DNA from: Hyaloscypha bicolor E
Taxonomy: Eukaryota > Ascomycota > Leotiomycetes > Helotiales > Hyaloscyphaceae
NCBI RefSeq assembly: GCF_002865645.1
Contig: NW_020194693.1
Location: 1,240,001-1,304,000, forward strand
Reading direction: 5' to 3'
DNA length: 64,000 bases
Shown in pieces: positions 12,445-23,205 of the stretch; within the stretch, counting starts at the first letter, position 1; each line of letters opens with the position of its first letter. Made by a program: the position numbers and the translations under genes. The notes under the pieces are model-generated. The model saw only the letters and a program-made list of their open reading frames with translations, did not search any database and was not told where the DNA came from.

Positions 12445-12700
12445 ATGAGAACCGTTATGCTTCTGCTCCGTGGTAACACAAGCCGCGGTAACGCCAGCTC
12501 TCGATTTTGCGCAAGCTTTCCTGTCGCCGCAACACTTTTACGCGGTAGCGCAACTTTTCTGCGGCACCGTAGCTGCACGCTTTCTAGTCCCGATTTGCGG
12601 TACCGCGACCCCGGCTACCGCAACACTTTTACGCGGTAGCGCAACTTTTCGCGGCGACGCAGCTTTGCTCTGCAGCACCGCAGTATATCTCTACTCTACT
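12445..12700. repeat. GC-rich imperfect repeats built on GCGGTA/CGCAAC
   Basis: A segment of about 37 bp (core ACACTTTTACGCGGTAGCGC) occurs at about 12527-12564 and again at about 12617-12654, with further partial GCGGTACCGC-type pieces between and around. The two plus-strand frames through it are by-products of the repeat. Confidence 0.7.
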
Positions 12701-13234
12701 TTTTTTCCGATGCTCCGCAGAACACAGTACTTCCCTATACAACGACAGACATTAAAAAAAAACTCATGCTAGCTTAAGATACTTCTCTTTATAACCATTT
12801 CTCTTAGCTCAGATACAAGCTCCACATATATAACTTCTTGCGAAACTGTAGGCAGTGTATCACGCTTGTATATTCCTTAATGGAGCAAAGCTGCGAAGTC
12901 AGGGATATAACAAATTAGTCTGAAGAGTACTACGAGAAAATCGTTGAAAACTTTACTATAAGAGAAGCTGCGCAGGGGGATTAGGCTTTCCTTTTATGAC
13001 CTTTTTACAGCATCCCTATTAACCCCATCTTAGCCGGGATGGCAACAACATAATCGACGAGTCATTAAATATTCCGTGCTATAAAGGTTAGAAGAAAGCT
13101 AGTGGCAGTGGTATAACACTCTTGGAGGCACTCAATGTATCGCTTCAAGCTTGAATATGAGATTTTCGGTGGGAAATTAAGGAATAAGGAATTAACGATT
13201 AGAGATCATGTTAACATCTCTCATTCATATAAGA
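12701..13234. other. intergenic, no gene seen
   Basis: Moderately AT-rich; nothing recognisable on either strand. Confidence 0.4.
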
Positions 13235-13453
13235 TTATATATGTGATAACAAGGCCACCCCATTTCTGTCAATTTCAATACCTTCAATACTCAACACATT
13301 AAACGCATGCAGATAGCCATAACCTTGGGAAGTATCTTTCTTATTCACGTCTACCGGGCCCGGGTCAAGAAGGACCTGCATAATCTTGGGCCTAGGGTGA
13401 AAGAGAGCGTAGACAATGGCGTCTAACCATTCATATCTTATTAAGATACTCAA
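13235..13453 (-). pseudogene. possible ankyrin-repeat fragment
   Basis: A 72-codon minus-strand frame without an ATG start contains a stretch resembling one ankyrin repeat: MQVLLDPGPVDVNKKDTS then GYGYLHAFNVL, close to the usual vqlLLdxGaDvNaxD..GxtpLHxA pattern. No second repeat is visible on either side. Most likely a decayed fragment; it could also be chance similarity. Confidence 0.3.
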
Positions 13454-14332
13454 CCACCCACTACTCTTTTAATAAACATCTTTTACTATTGAAAGGGAAA
13501 GTGAGAACCGAATCACTATAGCTAGCTGCCTTCATAAGCGGTGAAATATTCGGACAACCCATTTGCTTTCAGCTTGTCTGCGGATTAGAAACTTCGGGGA
13601 TAGCCCAGTTGAAGATCAGACAGAGGAAGACATTGAATATGACACAGCTTACTATGCAAATTTTCACACAGAAGAGTCTACATAGTCTACCCTCAGGGGG
13701 GACTATCGTTATAGTATTCAAGTACAGGGCTCTATACTTCGAGCTCACAAGAGCATATCCCTAGCCTATAGCCTTCTCGGCGCACATCGCTCTTAATACC
13801 CGAGAGCCTGTTCCTAACGTAGCATATACCAAATATAGTATACTCTCGAGAGCTTACACTCGCAGTGTATCAAGGCAGGGACTTATCATTGGAATATCAC
13901 GCAACATGGTGCTGCAGATTCGCAGGACCGAAGCTTGTGTAACAACCTGTGAAGCGGGACTGCTCCGAGCCGCGTGGCTCAGCCTACCGACATGCTTCGC
14001 CACATGCAGAGTCTCTTGCTTCGGGTCTTGAAAGGTTAGATTCTATTTTGACGCAGGTCGCGAGCTGTAAATATTTATCTGAATGCTATAAATATCACTA
14101 ATCTGATTAGCGGCTGCCGTGATTATTTGCTGCGATGGCAAAATTGTCTCCAAAAGCTCAGCCTGATCCAGGTTTCAACAAATTGAAGCAGTTTTGAAGA
14201 CAGCAGTGTTTTGTCATGGAAGAAAAAAAACTCGACAAAATTTGGAACAAATTCAATCACTATTATGCTGCTGTTTTATGCAGGTTTAAGGTTAATTGCT
14301 TACTCGAACTCAGTACATCGAGTCCCTCACAA
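13454..14332. other. intergenic, no gene seen
   Basis: Mixed composition; no frame longer than about 60 codons with recognisable content. Confidence 0.4.
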
Positions 14333-15097
14333 CTATAACATGTTACCCATGTCATAGACATCCTCGAAATCATCTGGAGCTGTTACGAACTCCACGACTC
14401 CACAAACACCTCTGCTAAAACATATTCGGGGCCGAGCATTCTCATTGAGCTTGCCCCAATCCTCTTTCGGGATGTGTTCTTTGAATATCCGCGCAGCTTC
14501 TGGCAATACATCAGTCTCTGATAAACAGCTGCGGCCTTGCTCTTCCATAGCTATCTTCCACCCGCAGACTTTGATGACACTTTCGCGACGCCACATACCT
14601 TCCCGGTCTGGGGCTTGCCTCAGCAATGACCCGGCCTGGCGTCTGAGCGGAAGAACTCGGCACTTCAGCGCAAGGAAGAAGAGTGGCAGTATGATGTTTA
14701 GATCGAAGGATAAGGTTGGTTGATTGTCAACAGAGGGTTTGCTAATGGCTATCTCGGCATATGCGATGAGTTTCTCAAAGTCGGTGGTATATTCGTCGAA
14801 TGCCATCTCGGATCCAAACAACAGCGTCTTGAACATGATTCTCAGCAATAAGTGATAGAGTTCGAGATATGCAACTGCCCAAATTTGAAATGCGTCTTTC
14901 TCTAGCGAGAGGCTTCTGGCCATATTGATGGTTACAAGATACCATCGTTGGAGTCTCTCAAAGTGGACTTTGCGAAACCGGTCTATGGAAACAGGCTTGG
15001 CGATAATCCTGGAACGATCCGTATCGTTCCTAACGAGCCTGCTGACAAAAGTCTGTGGTTTTAGCGATTTTTTCAGGCCTCGCCAAACCAAAGTCAT
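14333..15097 (-). pseudogene. fungal transcription factor C-terminal region, 5'-truncated
   Basis: Open frame of 254 codons from the first ATG at 15097 (a slightly longer frame begins with GTG at 15106). The content matches the C-terminal half of Zn2Cys6 regulators of the Fungal_trans_2/DUF3468 kind: a helical region with LLLRIMFKTLLFGSEMAF and DEYTTDFEKLIAYAE, then ILPLFFLALKCR and LPLRRQAGSLLRQ..REGMW. The Zn2Cys6 DNA-binding domain and first half of the regulatory region are absent; upstream, sequence turns AT-rich within 30 bp. A short frame like this could still be expressed, but it lacks any DNA-binding part. Pieces of its 5' region occur inverted just upstream (15263-15296, 15596-15621), so the locus has been rearranged. 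Confidence 0.6.
15033..15066. repeat. left arm of a 34-bp perfect inverted repeat
   Basis: This segment lies inside the 5' end of the truncated transcription factor frame and is the exact reverse complement of 15263-15296. The adjacent 14991-15016 is the exact reverse complement of 15596-15621. Confidence 0.9.
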
Positions 15098-15262
15098 CAA
15101 CTTCACTCCACGATAATTAGATAACTATTAATAATACTATCTTAAGACTCGAGAGTATTCAATAAAAGAAGGTATATTTAGTTTTAAGAACTTAGTCTAC
15201 AAAATTGCGATGTAAATTATAATTATTGAAATCCTTTTCAGGGCTGTTTTGTTAGCGAAATA

Positions 15263-15621
15263 CGCTAAAACCACAGACTTTTGTCAGCAGGCTCGTAAGC
15301 GAGATTGTACCTTAGGCCTTAAACTGCCCTATAATTATAGGGAGCTTATAGCATACTTCCACTTAGACTTATAAATAACTTTATAACTACTAATCGTATA
15401 AAAATTTTTTTTAGTTACGTAATTACTCTATTTAATCCTGGCTTTCTATTTCTATTATATATAGGAAATTTAGATTTAAGCTTATCTCAATGCGGCAAAA
15501 AGAAGTGTTTTGAGTTTTCGTGAGGCTCGTTTAATTAGGAAGTACCTCATATACAAATTTACTATGTAAGGTACTTTGCCCTGGATCGTTCCAACCGTTC
15601 CAGGATTATCGCCAAGCCTGT
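15263..15621. repeat. inverted, interrupted partial copy of the transcription-factor 5' region
   Basis: Two exact inverted matches to the gene 5' end (15263-15296, 34 bp; 15596-15621, 26 bp) appear in the gene's own order, but about 300 bp apart instead of 17 bp, with unrelated AT-rich sequence in between. So this is a second, inverted copy of the region that has itself been interrupted. The plus frame continues to about 15730 with no recognisable product. Confidence 0.8.
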
Positions 15622-15839
15622 ATGGAAAGCATTTCAACGGAGGCGTAATGGTCTTTGTCTCGCAGCTGGCGCATATGGCCGAATACAAAATTGAATTCGT
15701 TATCCAAAAAGCTGCGTGATTCAAAGACGCTCGAAAACGAGTGCGATCGTGGCTGCAGAAATCGTGGCCTCGAGCCAGTAAAGATAGCTCGTGTTTAAAA
15801 AGGTATAGACCGAGCCACCGTTTTTGAGGTCATTAATTA

Positions 15840-17170
15840 TGTTCCCTCTAATATTATAATCGATTAAATGGTTCCCCTAATAGAGATAAGAGTATTGTAT
15901 TACGGCTAGTGGGTCTGGATCGGGGGGCTCGACTTGGTTAATAGAGATTCCGGGAGCATGTAGGCTATATATGTCACACTAGAGTATCTTAGACATGACT
16001 CGTAGTAATTATAAGAAGATAGTATAATATATATCTCTTATATTAGAAGGAAAAATATTATTAGATGCTTTTTTGAATAAAAAGTTCTTGGCCAACTAAT
16101 ATACGAAGTAGATAGTGCTTTCTCGAATAATAAAAAACGAGCCGTAAAAGCCGATTTCTTCTTATACTAATACTAGATTATTAGCTATATTATTAAGCAT
16201 TACGAGGAGAGATATTAGCTCTTTGAGTATAATGGGTCGGTATATAATAGCAATTGAGGCTAGAATTTGTTTATATAAATTAGCGTTATCTAAGCTATAT
16301 ATCTGTGCAATTATCCGCTCGTAGAGAGAATCGAGTCTAGGCGAAAACGTGCTTAGTTTGGCGATAGCCTTCCATTATAAGATCTTCTCAAGGTTTTAAT
16401 AAACTAATGCTATTTAGAGAAACATGCCATTTGCATGTAAGGATAGATAGTCTAGTATAGCGTCTCGCATTTTGTCATCGTATTTCTTTCTCTTTACTAG
16501 CTGAGACACCTTATACTAAATAAAGCTGCCAATAGCCATAGAAACAGACTCTGGGTTAAGCTCGAGGCACAGCCTCACCTTTGCGGCCCGCCATCTCTAG
16601 CCTTTCCTCGATGTCGGGCCAGTTACGGCTAGAGACGATTCACTTAACTCGAGATAATATAGGGGATTACTGGATAATGAAATCTAGTAATTTTGGCAAG
16701 TTTATCTCGCATTCGTTAAGCGCATTAATAATTAGGTAAGTGTTATTTAGGTTTGGGTCCCGTAAGATATTTGTAAAGATCTCGCATAAGGCAATCTAGG
16801 CATTCATATTCTTAAAGAGCACTTTTCTTGCATGGTCATGCTTCTTCTATATATGTGAGACAAGCGACGAATACTGGTTGAGGAGCAGGTATAATAGCCC
16901 TCGTAGCATAGCTATAGTATGATTAATTCGCAAGTTCGTGGCTTAATAAAAGAAATAGGATAATATACCTGTTTTAAGCATTGACTTTTCTAGCTTATTA
17001 ATAATGCCGTAGAGTAGCATTATCTTCCCTTACCGGGGCCGCCCTTAATCTATAGCAATTGGCTTTGCTAGTCGTTACGTTACTATTAAAAGTCGAAGTT
17101 TTCAAGGATCTAGTAATACGAGTTCTTCAGCAAGCTACTCTTAGTATCTTTAATTCGTTTTTTATTATTG
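15840..17170 (-). pseudogene. NACHT-domain STAND (NLR-like) protein, RIP-mutated
   Basis: Minus-strand translation, ignoring stops, follows the NACHT core of fungal STAND proteins (HET-E/NWD type) almost continuously. It starts with a linker around 17130-17090. The P-loop is at about 17040-17000, reading RPR*GKIMLLYGIINKLEK where GDPGKGKTMLL is typical. Then come a stretch resembling the Walker B segment (YLIINALNEC, normally YLIIDALDEC) and IVSSRNWPDIEERLE. Next are the segments LSLHANGMFL, LDSLYERI and YRPIILKEL, and the region normally reading VHQSAKDFL, ending near 15840. Stops replace Trp, Gln and Arg codons as RIP predicts. No WD40 or ankyrin C-terminus is visible. Dead; RIP implies that the genome once held a duplicate of this gene. 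Confidence 0.85.
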
Positions 17171-17330
17171 CGGGAATTAGTAAAGTATAAGTCTGAGATA
17201 TATTTCTTTAGCTATATTATAAAGTATAAAGTAAAATACCTTAAATAAGAAACTATAGTAAGCTTATATAAGCTATTAATAATCAAATCCGGAATAAGTT
17301 AAGGAGAACAAGTACGAATTATAATTTTTG
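17171..17330. other. AT-rich junction between NACHT pseudogene and LTR
   Basis: AT-rich, no coding content recognised. Confidence 0.3.
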
Positions 17331-17655
17331 AATTAATGTTTTGCCAAAGCCTATATACTTTCTTCTTATTAAAGAATCTTCTTTATTACGAATTAGCTTT
17401 TGACTTCGTTAGCTAATATAGTCACCTAATAGTTACTTATATCTTATTGCTTTTTAAATATATATAATGCAGCCGCCTTACTAGAAAAGCATATTTAGAA
17501 GGCTAAGCCCCTTATAAACTAGTATATTATAGGATATATATACTTTCTTATAGCCTCTTATATTCTAGTTTTCCCTTTCTTAGCTTTAAATTATTAAAAT
17601 AAAAACAATTTAACTTTACTTTTTAGGCTCTAGATCTTATATTTATAATATTTTC
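17331..17655 (+). repeat. LTR copy, same family as 3909-4168
   Basis: The right-hand 100 bp (about 17560-17655) align by eye with 4070-4168: a CTTTCTTAGCTTTAAA-type block, then an AT-shifted middle and a common end GGCTCTAGATCTTATA..TATAATA. More RIP mutations than the copy at 3.9-4.2 kb. Could be a solo LTR or the 5' LTR of the AT-rich sequence that follows. The left boundary is uncertain. Confidence 0.55.
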
Positions 17656-20035
17656 TTTAAGTTTATTAGCTTATTTTAAAGATATAGAAGCTAATATTTA
17701 TAATAAAAGCCAAATAATTAAAATATAAAAGAAATATAATAATTAAATAAATAGCTCAAAATATATAAACTAATTATTATAAATAATAGTATATAAATAT
17801 AAGATATTATAAAGCTATAATAACTTTTTTTAAGTATTTTAAAAGAAAGAATCAAATAATAATATTAAAGATAAAGATCTAATATTACTTAAACTTTATT
17901 AGAAAATGTATTAATTTTGCTTTTATTTATATTTCGAAATATATATTATATAATATTAATATAAGTAATATATTATAAGACAGTTTTATAATATTTCTTT
18001 ATATAATTTAGTAAATATATCTAATATAAAAGCCTAATATTATAAAGGCTATAATTAATTTATTATTTTACTAATATCTTTTTAATATATTTATTATAAA
18101 AATATTTACTAAAAGAACTAGAAATAGTATAATTATAAATCCTTTTATAAATTATTAATTACTAGTTTTTAAGATATAAGAAATACTTTATTAGTCTCTT
18201 ATTTAATATTATAAATAAAATTACCTGGCTTAATATAATATTAAGCTCCGATTATACTTACTTTTTTGCCTTTATAATTATAGAAATACTAGTATTAATA
18301 GGCTTATTATATTAAATATATAAATAAGATCTTTTTTTCTTTATATTATAATATATTATTATATTATTAATTATTATAATTCCTTTTCTAATAATAATAT
18401 CTTAAATAAAATAAAATTTATATTAATTAGAAATAGCTATTTTAATATTATTTAATTAAACTATTTTAATATATTATATATTTTTTTTTAATTATTTATT
18501 ATTAATTACTAGTTACTTCTTTTTAAAGCAATTAATAGTTTTAATTAGAAATAGCCTTTATTATTATTTTATTTTATTTTAAAGATATTAATAAGCTTTC
18601 TAATATTTTGCCTTTTTCGGGCTATTTTTTAAAATTCTTAAAAGTCGATTTATATATTAGGCCAATTTTATAATATATAAAAAATATTTAATTAATACGA
18701 ATTATTATAATATTAACTTTTATAGCTACCGGAAATTAATTAACTAGCTTATTAAATAAGCAAATTTTATTAACTTTTTCTTTAATTTCATATTATAATA
18801 AATCTTTAAATAATTAATATTAATTCTTTAATTAAAATAATATTTAAGAAAGATATTAATATTAGAATACTAGAGAATAAGATTTTATATAAAATTACTA
18901 ATATTTATTATATTAAATATCTTATATTCATATAAATATATATATATAAAGAAAAAAAGGGAAGTATTTATAGCTTTTATTTAGCCTCTTAGCTATTAAG
19001 TTATAAAAGTAATACGGCTTTATAATTTTAATAAAGCCTATAATCTAGTTATTTTTCTTTATCTAATATTATATTAAGTTTAATAATAGCTTAAGTTTAT
19101 AAATAATATAAATACTATATATTTTATAAAGTCTTTAATAAAAAACAAACTTCTTATTAAATATTTCTCGAAGTAATAATTATTATTTATTTAAATTATC
19201 TAGAATATTGAAACTATAAAGCCTTTTCGGAAAGTTAATACTTGAAACCTTAAAGGCTAATATTTTAAAGAATATATTAAATAAAAGAATATAGGAGCTA
19301 AAAATAAATATTAAATTAAAAATAATTTCGGGAATAAGAAACTTATTATTATAATATAATTAATAAATTAAATTAAATTAAATTAATATATAGGAATTAG
19401 AATATTAGATATATATATTTTTATACCGAAATAGCTTTTAATATACTTGCTAATTAGCTTAATAAAAAGTTAAAAGCAATTTTTATTTAAATTCCGAATT
19501 AAAATTAGCTTAAAATATTAAAAGTAAAGTTTTATTAGAGCTTTTAGTTAATTACTTATAATACTCGTAAACTAATAAAAAAAGATCTTTTAAATTTAAA
19601 GCTAGCTAATCTCGAAAGTTATTTATATTATAGCCAGAAATATATAAGTAAACTTAATAAAATCTTTAATATATATTATTATATTTATTTAATATTATTA
19701 AGTTTCTTTTATTATTATTATAATCTTAATTATCTAGTATCTTATTAGTAATAAAGTTAATTTCAAAAAGAGTTAAAAAAAACTATTTAGAGATAACTTA
19801 TATTTTAATTTTATTAATTTATTTACTTATCTCAAGTTTATATATTAACTATTATTATTTTTAAAATATTTCTAGTAAGCTTATATATTTGATTTCCGGT
19901 TACTACTATTTCTTCTTCTCTTATTACTAGTTATAAATCTAGCTTAAAATATTATATAAGAACTAAGTATTAATTTTTTGGAAGAATTATTTTAAAAGGT
20001 TAAGGTTTCAAGTTATTAAGGATTTTATTTAGTAC
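17656..20035. repeat. AT-rich RIPed repeat, unresolved
   Basis: Extreme AT content, no frames longer than 60 codons and almost no CA/TG. I could not match either strand to a transposon domain. Probably retroelement, given the LTR to the left. Confidence 0.5.
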
Positions 20036-20220
20036 GGGACATCTTGCTTTCCCGGGACAACTTGCTTTCCCCGACTAAAGGGAAGGGCCCCTTTAGTGCG
20101 ACGTCAAGTCCGACTACTACTGAGAAGTCGTAGAAAATAGTTTCATGGTTTTGGTGTTCTTACCCTTTTGCGCGCGTCGCTTAAAAATGCGATTTTAACG
20201 ATAGTTAGTAATATCGCTGT
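20036..20220. mobile_element. possible DNA-transposon end
   Basis: 20037-20081 contains two imperfect copies of a GGGACAACTTGCTTTCCC-type unit; the second copy, ending CTTTCCCCGACTA, recurs in mutated form at 52205-52226. Units of this kind are typical of termini of fungal Tc1/pogo-like elements. 20167-20185 (TTTTGCGCGCGTCGCTT) also resembles the MITE end at 29.76 kb. No transposase frame nearby. Confidence 0.35.
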
Positions 20221-20285
20221 AGCTAGCTGTGGGCCTCAGTAGGGCAGGTGAAGTGCTCTCTCGAGCCGCACAATCATCAACAATA

Positions 20286-21090
20286 ATGTCCAACATCCAA
20301 GCCGCACCTCAAGCCGTCGATCCCGCGATCGGATTCTCAACATTCAACCTTCGACCCTTCTACCCGCCTGTTGCGATCCCGGCAATCACGATTGGACTGA
20401 TCTATCTGATTATTATATCTTTCTTCTCCTTCTCATTCTACCTCCCAATCCACATGAAGTTCATCCAACGGCAGCGCCCGCTGCACTTCTACCAACTCAT
20501 CATCTTGCGCTGGATCGCAACTGTGACAACATACCTCTTCCTCTCCCTCTTCTACTCACTCATCTCCCTCGCGTTCCAAATCCCCTTCTCCAGCGGTCCA
20601 GCCCCACACACAGAAGTCGCGAATCCAGCGACGGTTTACGGAAAGGGCAGTTTCCCGGTATATTGGATGATCGATTTCGTCGGCATGAAAGCGCTTGGAT
20701 TAGCGTGCGAGAATGTCGCAATGGTTGTGGGCATGCCGTATACGAGTTTCTGGCTCATTTTCTGGGTCATCACGAACGTGAGCACGAGTTTCTATAGTAT
20801 TACGCTTGCGCCTGGCTTTTATCGATGGGGTTATGCGTGGCCTTTACATCATAGTGAGTCCAATGTCCACTTCATCTGGAAGCACTTTGGTTGATACAGT
20901 GATAAGTTTCGCAGTTGTCAACGCGAGTCGAACGATCTTGTTCGACACCCATAGTCAGATTGGCCTCAATTTTGGAGTTCTTTTTGCGTGGTGTGCGGTC
21001 AACACTGCTTTGTTCCCAATATGTTGTTGGTTTATGAGGTGGAAGACTATGAGGCAGAAGAAGAAGGAGAGCGAAGGGAAGGAACAATGA
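20286..21090 (+). CDS. SNG1/DUF3533-family membrane protein, N-terminally truncated
   Basis: Two exons, 20286-20853 and 20915-21090, separated by a 61-bp GTGAGT..CAG intron that joins ..LHH to IVNASRT in phase; 247 aa. It matches the C-terminal half of the SNG1 family (nitrosoguanidine-resistance protein; DUF3533), with about five membrane segments: near 33-60, 78-105, 130-155 and 160-180, and a last one in exon 2 (IGLNFGVLFAWCAVNTALF). Family signatures GMKALGLACEN, FWLIFWVITNVS and FYRWGYAWPLH are present. Full-length members carry a long N-terminal extracytoplasmic half, which is missing. Codons upstream of the ATG (from 20229) remain open and coding-like, so the frame once continued leftward into what is now transposon-derived DNA. 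Probably a broken gene; could still be translated. Confidence 0.75.
20854..20914 (+). other. intron of the SNG1-like gene
   Basis: GTGAGTCC donor and TTTCGCAG acceptor, 61 bp, restores the conserved family sequence across the junction. Confidence 0.8.
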
Positions 21091-21315
21091 GGTCAGTGAG
21101 ACCGTGTTTGAATACTGGGCGGAATGCAATACCTGGTATGTTTAATCAATAACAGGATACTCAAAAATGGATATCAATAGGACAATCAACGTTTCCATTG
21201 TTTCTGCCCAGATACGAGAAGGAAGCGACTGAATCCGAGGCCACGAATCCCAATAACCATTCTTTGCTACCAATCTGATAGTTTGGAAAATTCGATTCAG
21301 TGCAAGACATCGACC

Positions 21316-23070
21316 TTAAGGGGGAGAATAACGAAGCCCATACTCCATTCCGGGACCATTCACACTTCCCCACCCACTCACAGGATCGAATCCAGAGACA
21401 GCGGTGAAATACGGATCATCCGGAGTATCACCCGAATCGTTATTCCCAATTTTCACATCATTGAACACTCGTTGGGGCCTTGTGACTGGTGGAGTCGCAT
21501 ATTGAAAATGTCCCAGCTGATACAGTGTGGGATTCAGCAGGCCAAAAGACCGATGAAGTACAGCGCCATAGGAAGCGAACAGGCCTGCCATCAAGGGAGC
21601 AGAGCACGAAGTCCCAATGAAGTTGAACGGTGACCCGCCGAGAATGAAGCCATTGTAGCCCACATTCGCCGCAATGTCGGGAAGGAATCTCCCGCCCGTC
21701 TTGACGGTGCCAGCGGAGTCCTTGAAGGATGGCACCTTGAAGGCTGTTGATACGTACTTTAACTGGTATGGTGGAGTAGGAAACATCTGGCTCATTCCTC
21801 CACCTGTGGTTCCGCCGCCTGGGAAAGTGAATTGGGACGAGGGATTATTGATGTCGCTCCATGCGTACTCGTCGAAGGTGATCTTGTCGGTTGACTTCAC
21901 GACATTGCCGACTACGGTTCCGCCGACTGTTGTAACCCATGGGTCACTAGCGGGATATCCAACATGCTCTGCTCCAGGATCGTTGTCGTTGGATCCCCAG
22001 TCACCAGAGATAGCGAAGAAAGTGACCCCCGAAGCTGCAAGACGCTGGAAGAGGGTGCTGAAGTTGGTACCGAGATAGAACTCGTCGTACATTGTCCAGC
22101 TGCATGAAACGACATGTGGTCTCTTCTCTGTTCCAGGTGTAATGAGGCGATTGAGGAAGGTCACCCAACCAAGCTCCGTATAGTCGCTGAAATAGACATT
22201 GACTGTGCAACCTTGAGCGATAGTTGCTGAAGTTTGAATGTCTTGTGTGACTTCATCAGTGGGAAAGGCCGGGTTGTTGCTGTAATTGTTCGACCCAACA
22301 GTTAATGAGACTGGTACCACTGTCGGAACTTTCTGAAAGCCGGGAATCTGGTTGGAGAAGTACTTTGTGATATCCGTGGGATTGTAGTTGCTGTTTGGAC
22401 AACCGCCGTTGAAGATTCCAATGACTTGGTTGGTGGAGTCGATACCGGGTGGGAAGTTGTAGATCTGGGCGACGTCTGTGACCAGCAGTCTGGTTGAGTT
22501 GGGTGGATCTCCCGAGAAACCTCCTGGTGCTGAAATGCTTCTGCTGTCTAGTCCGACAATATGGGTGATAGGTCCATGAAGATGAGATGGAATTGACAGT
22601 TCACCGGTGTACCCATGATAGGTTTCGGTCAGCGGGTGTTGGCTTCCCAATTTGATGCCTCTTCTCTTGGATACAATAGCCACTGGCGTTGGCTTATGGT
22701 AATAGTTGAGTTGGACACCAAGCAGGGACTTGATCTGTGTTGCTGTTCCAACAGCAGTGATGGCTCCAGTGCCAAGATTCTGATCGAGAATTGTCATTCC
22801 GTAGTCTTTCAGTGTAGAAGCTATGGTTGCGGCATCTTCTTCTGAAGATCCGTACTTCTCAGCAAATTCTTCAGGTGTTGGGAAATTCCGTTGATTTAAG
22901 GGAGTCTTCTCCCAGAACTCCAAATCGGGCAGCTCTGGAGCTCCGGCCTTTGGTCGAACAAGGACAGTGAAGCCAACTTGCTTGCTCTCTTTAACCTCTC
23001 CAAGGAGCTGAGATTCCGGAGGATGTGGGCGAGCACTGCCCTCAAGAATATGTGTAGCAGGAGCAGACAT
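21316..23070 (-). CDS. kumamolisin-type sedolisin (S53) serine-carboxyl peptidase, no signal peptide
   Basis: Intronless, 584 aa from ATG. Residues about 25-165 are a pro-kumamolisin activation domain; the S53 catalytic domain follows. Catalytic residues of the family are visible: E273 and D277 in DEVTQDIQTSATIAQG, the oxyanion Asp D357 in AISGDWG, and nucleophile S488 in GTSCSAPLMAGL. A calcium-site-like tail is present (FNDVKIGNND at 536-545 and GFDPVSGWGS at 560-569). Secreted fungal tripeptidyl peptidases of this family begin with a signal peptide; here the N-terminus (MSAPATHILEGS) is hydrophilic and resembles bacterial kumamolisins, so an intracellular or unconventionally released acidic protease is inferred. 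All core residues are present; it looks functional. Bacterial origin is possible but needs phylogeny. Confidence 0.88.
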   Translation of the reverse strand: MSAPATHILEGSARPHPPESQLLGEVKESKQVGFTVLVRPKAGAPELPDLEFWEKTPLNQRNFPTPEEFAEKYGSSEEDAATIASTLKDYGMTILDQNLGTGAITAVGTATQIKSLLGVQLNYYHKPTPVAIVSKRRGIKLGSQHPLTETYHGYTGELSIPSHLHGPITHIVGLDSRSISAPGGFSGDPPNSTRLLVTDVAQIYNFPPGIDSTNQVIGIFNGGCPNSNYNPTDITKYFSNQIPGFQKVPTVVPVSLTVGSNNYSNNPAFPTDEVTQDIQTSATIAQGCTVNVYFSDYTELGWVTFLNRLITPGTEKRPHVVSCSWTMYDEFYLGTNFSTLFQRLAASGVTFFAISGDWGSNDNDPGAEHVGYPASDPWVTTVGGTVVGNVVKSTDKITFDEYAWSDINNPSSQFTFPGGGTTGGGMSQMFPTPPYQLKYVSTAFKVPSFKDSAGTVKTGGRFLPDIAANVGYNGFILGGSPFNFIGTSCSAPLMAGLFASYGAVLHRSFGLLNPTLYQLGHFQYATPPVTRPQRVFNDVKIGNNDSGDTPDDPYFTAVSGFDPVSGWGSVNGPGMEYGLRYSPP

Positions 23071-23185
23071 GACTAGGTATCTAGGTGAGTGATGTTGGCG
23101 AATGTTGATCTTATATTGAGGGCTTTGTCTCGTACCTATTTGCTAGGATGGAGAGGACGATGTTAAAAACGCGAAACAAAGAGAA

Positions 23186-23205
23186 GCGGGGCATATATAT
23201 ATGCA
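23186..23205 (-). promoter_or_regulatory. TATA-like element of the S53 peptidase gene
   Basis: On the minus strand a TATATATATA stretch lies about 120 bp upstream of the ATG, preceded by ATTTGCAT. Position fits a core promoter; not proven. Confidence 0.35.

Noticed and set aside
12445..12772. Plus-strand frames of 64 and 100 codons
   Set aside because: Composed of the GC-rich repeat; no domain or proper gene context.
21674..22078. Plus-strand frame inside the S53 gene
   Set aside because: Shadow of the minus-strand peptidase gene, whose catalytic residues are intact.
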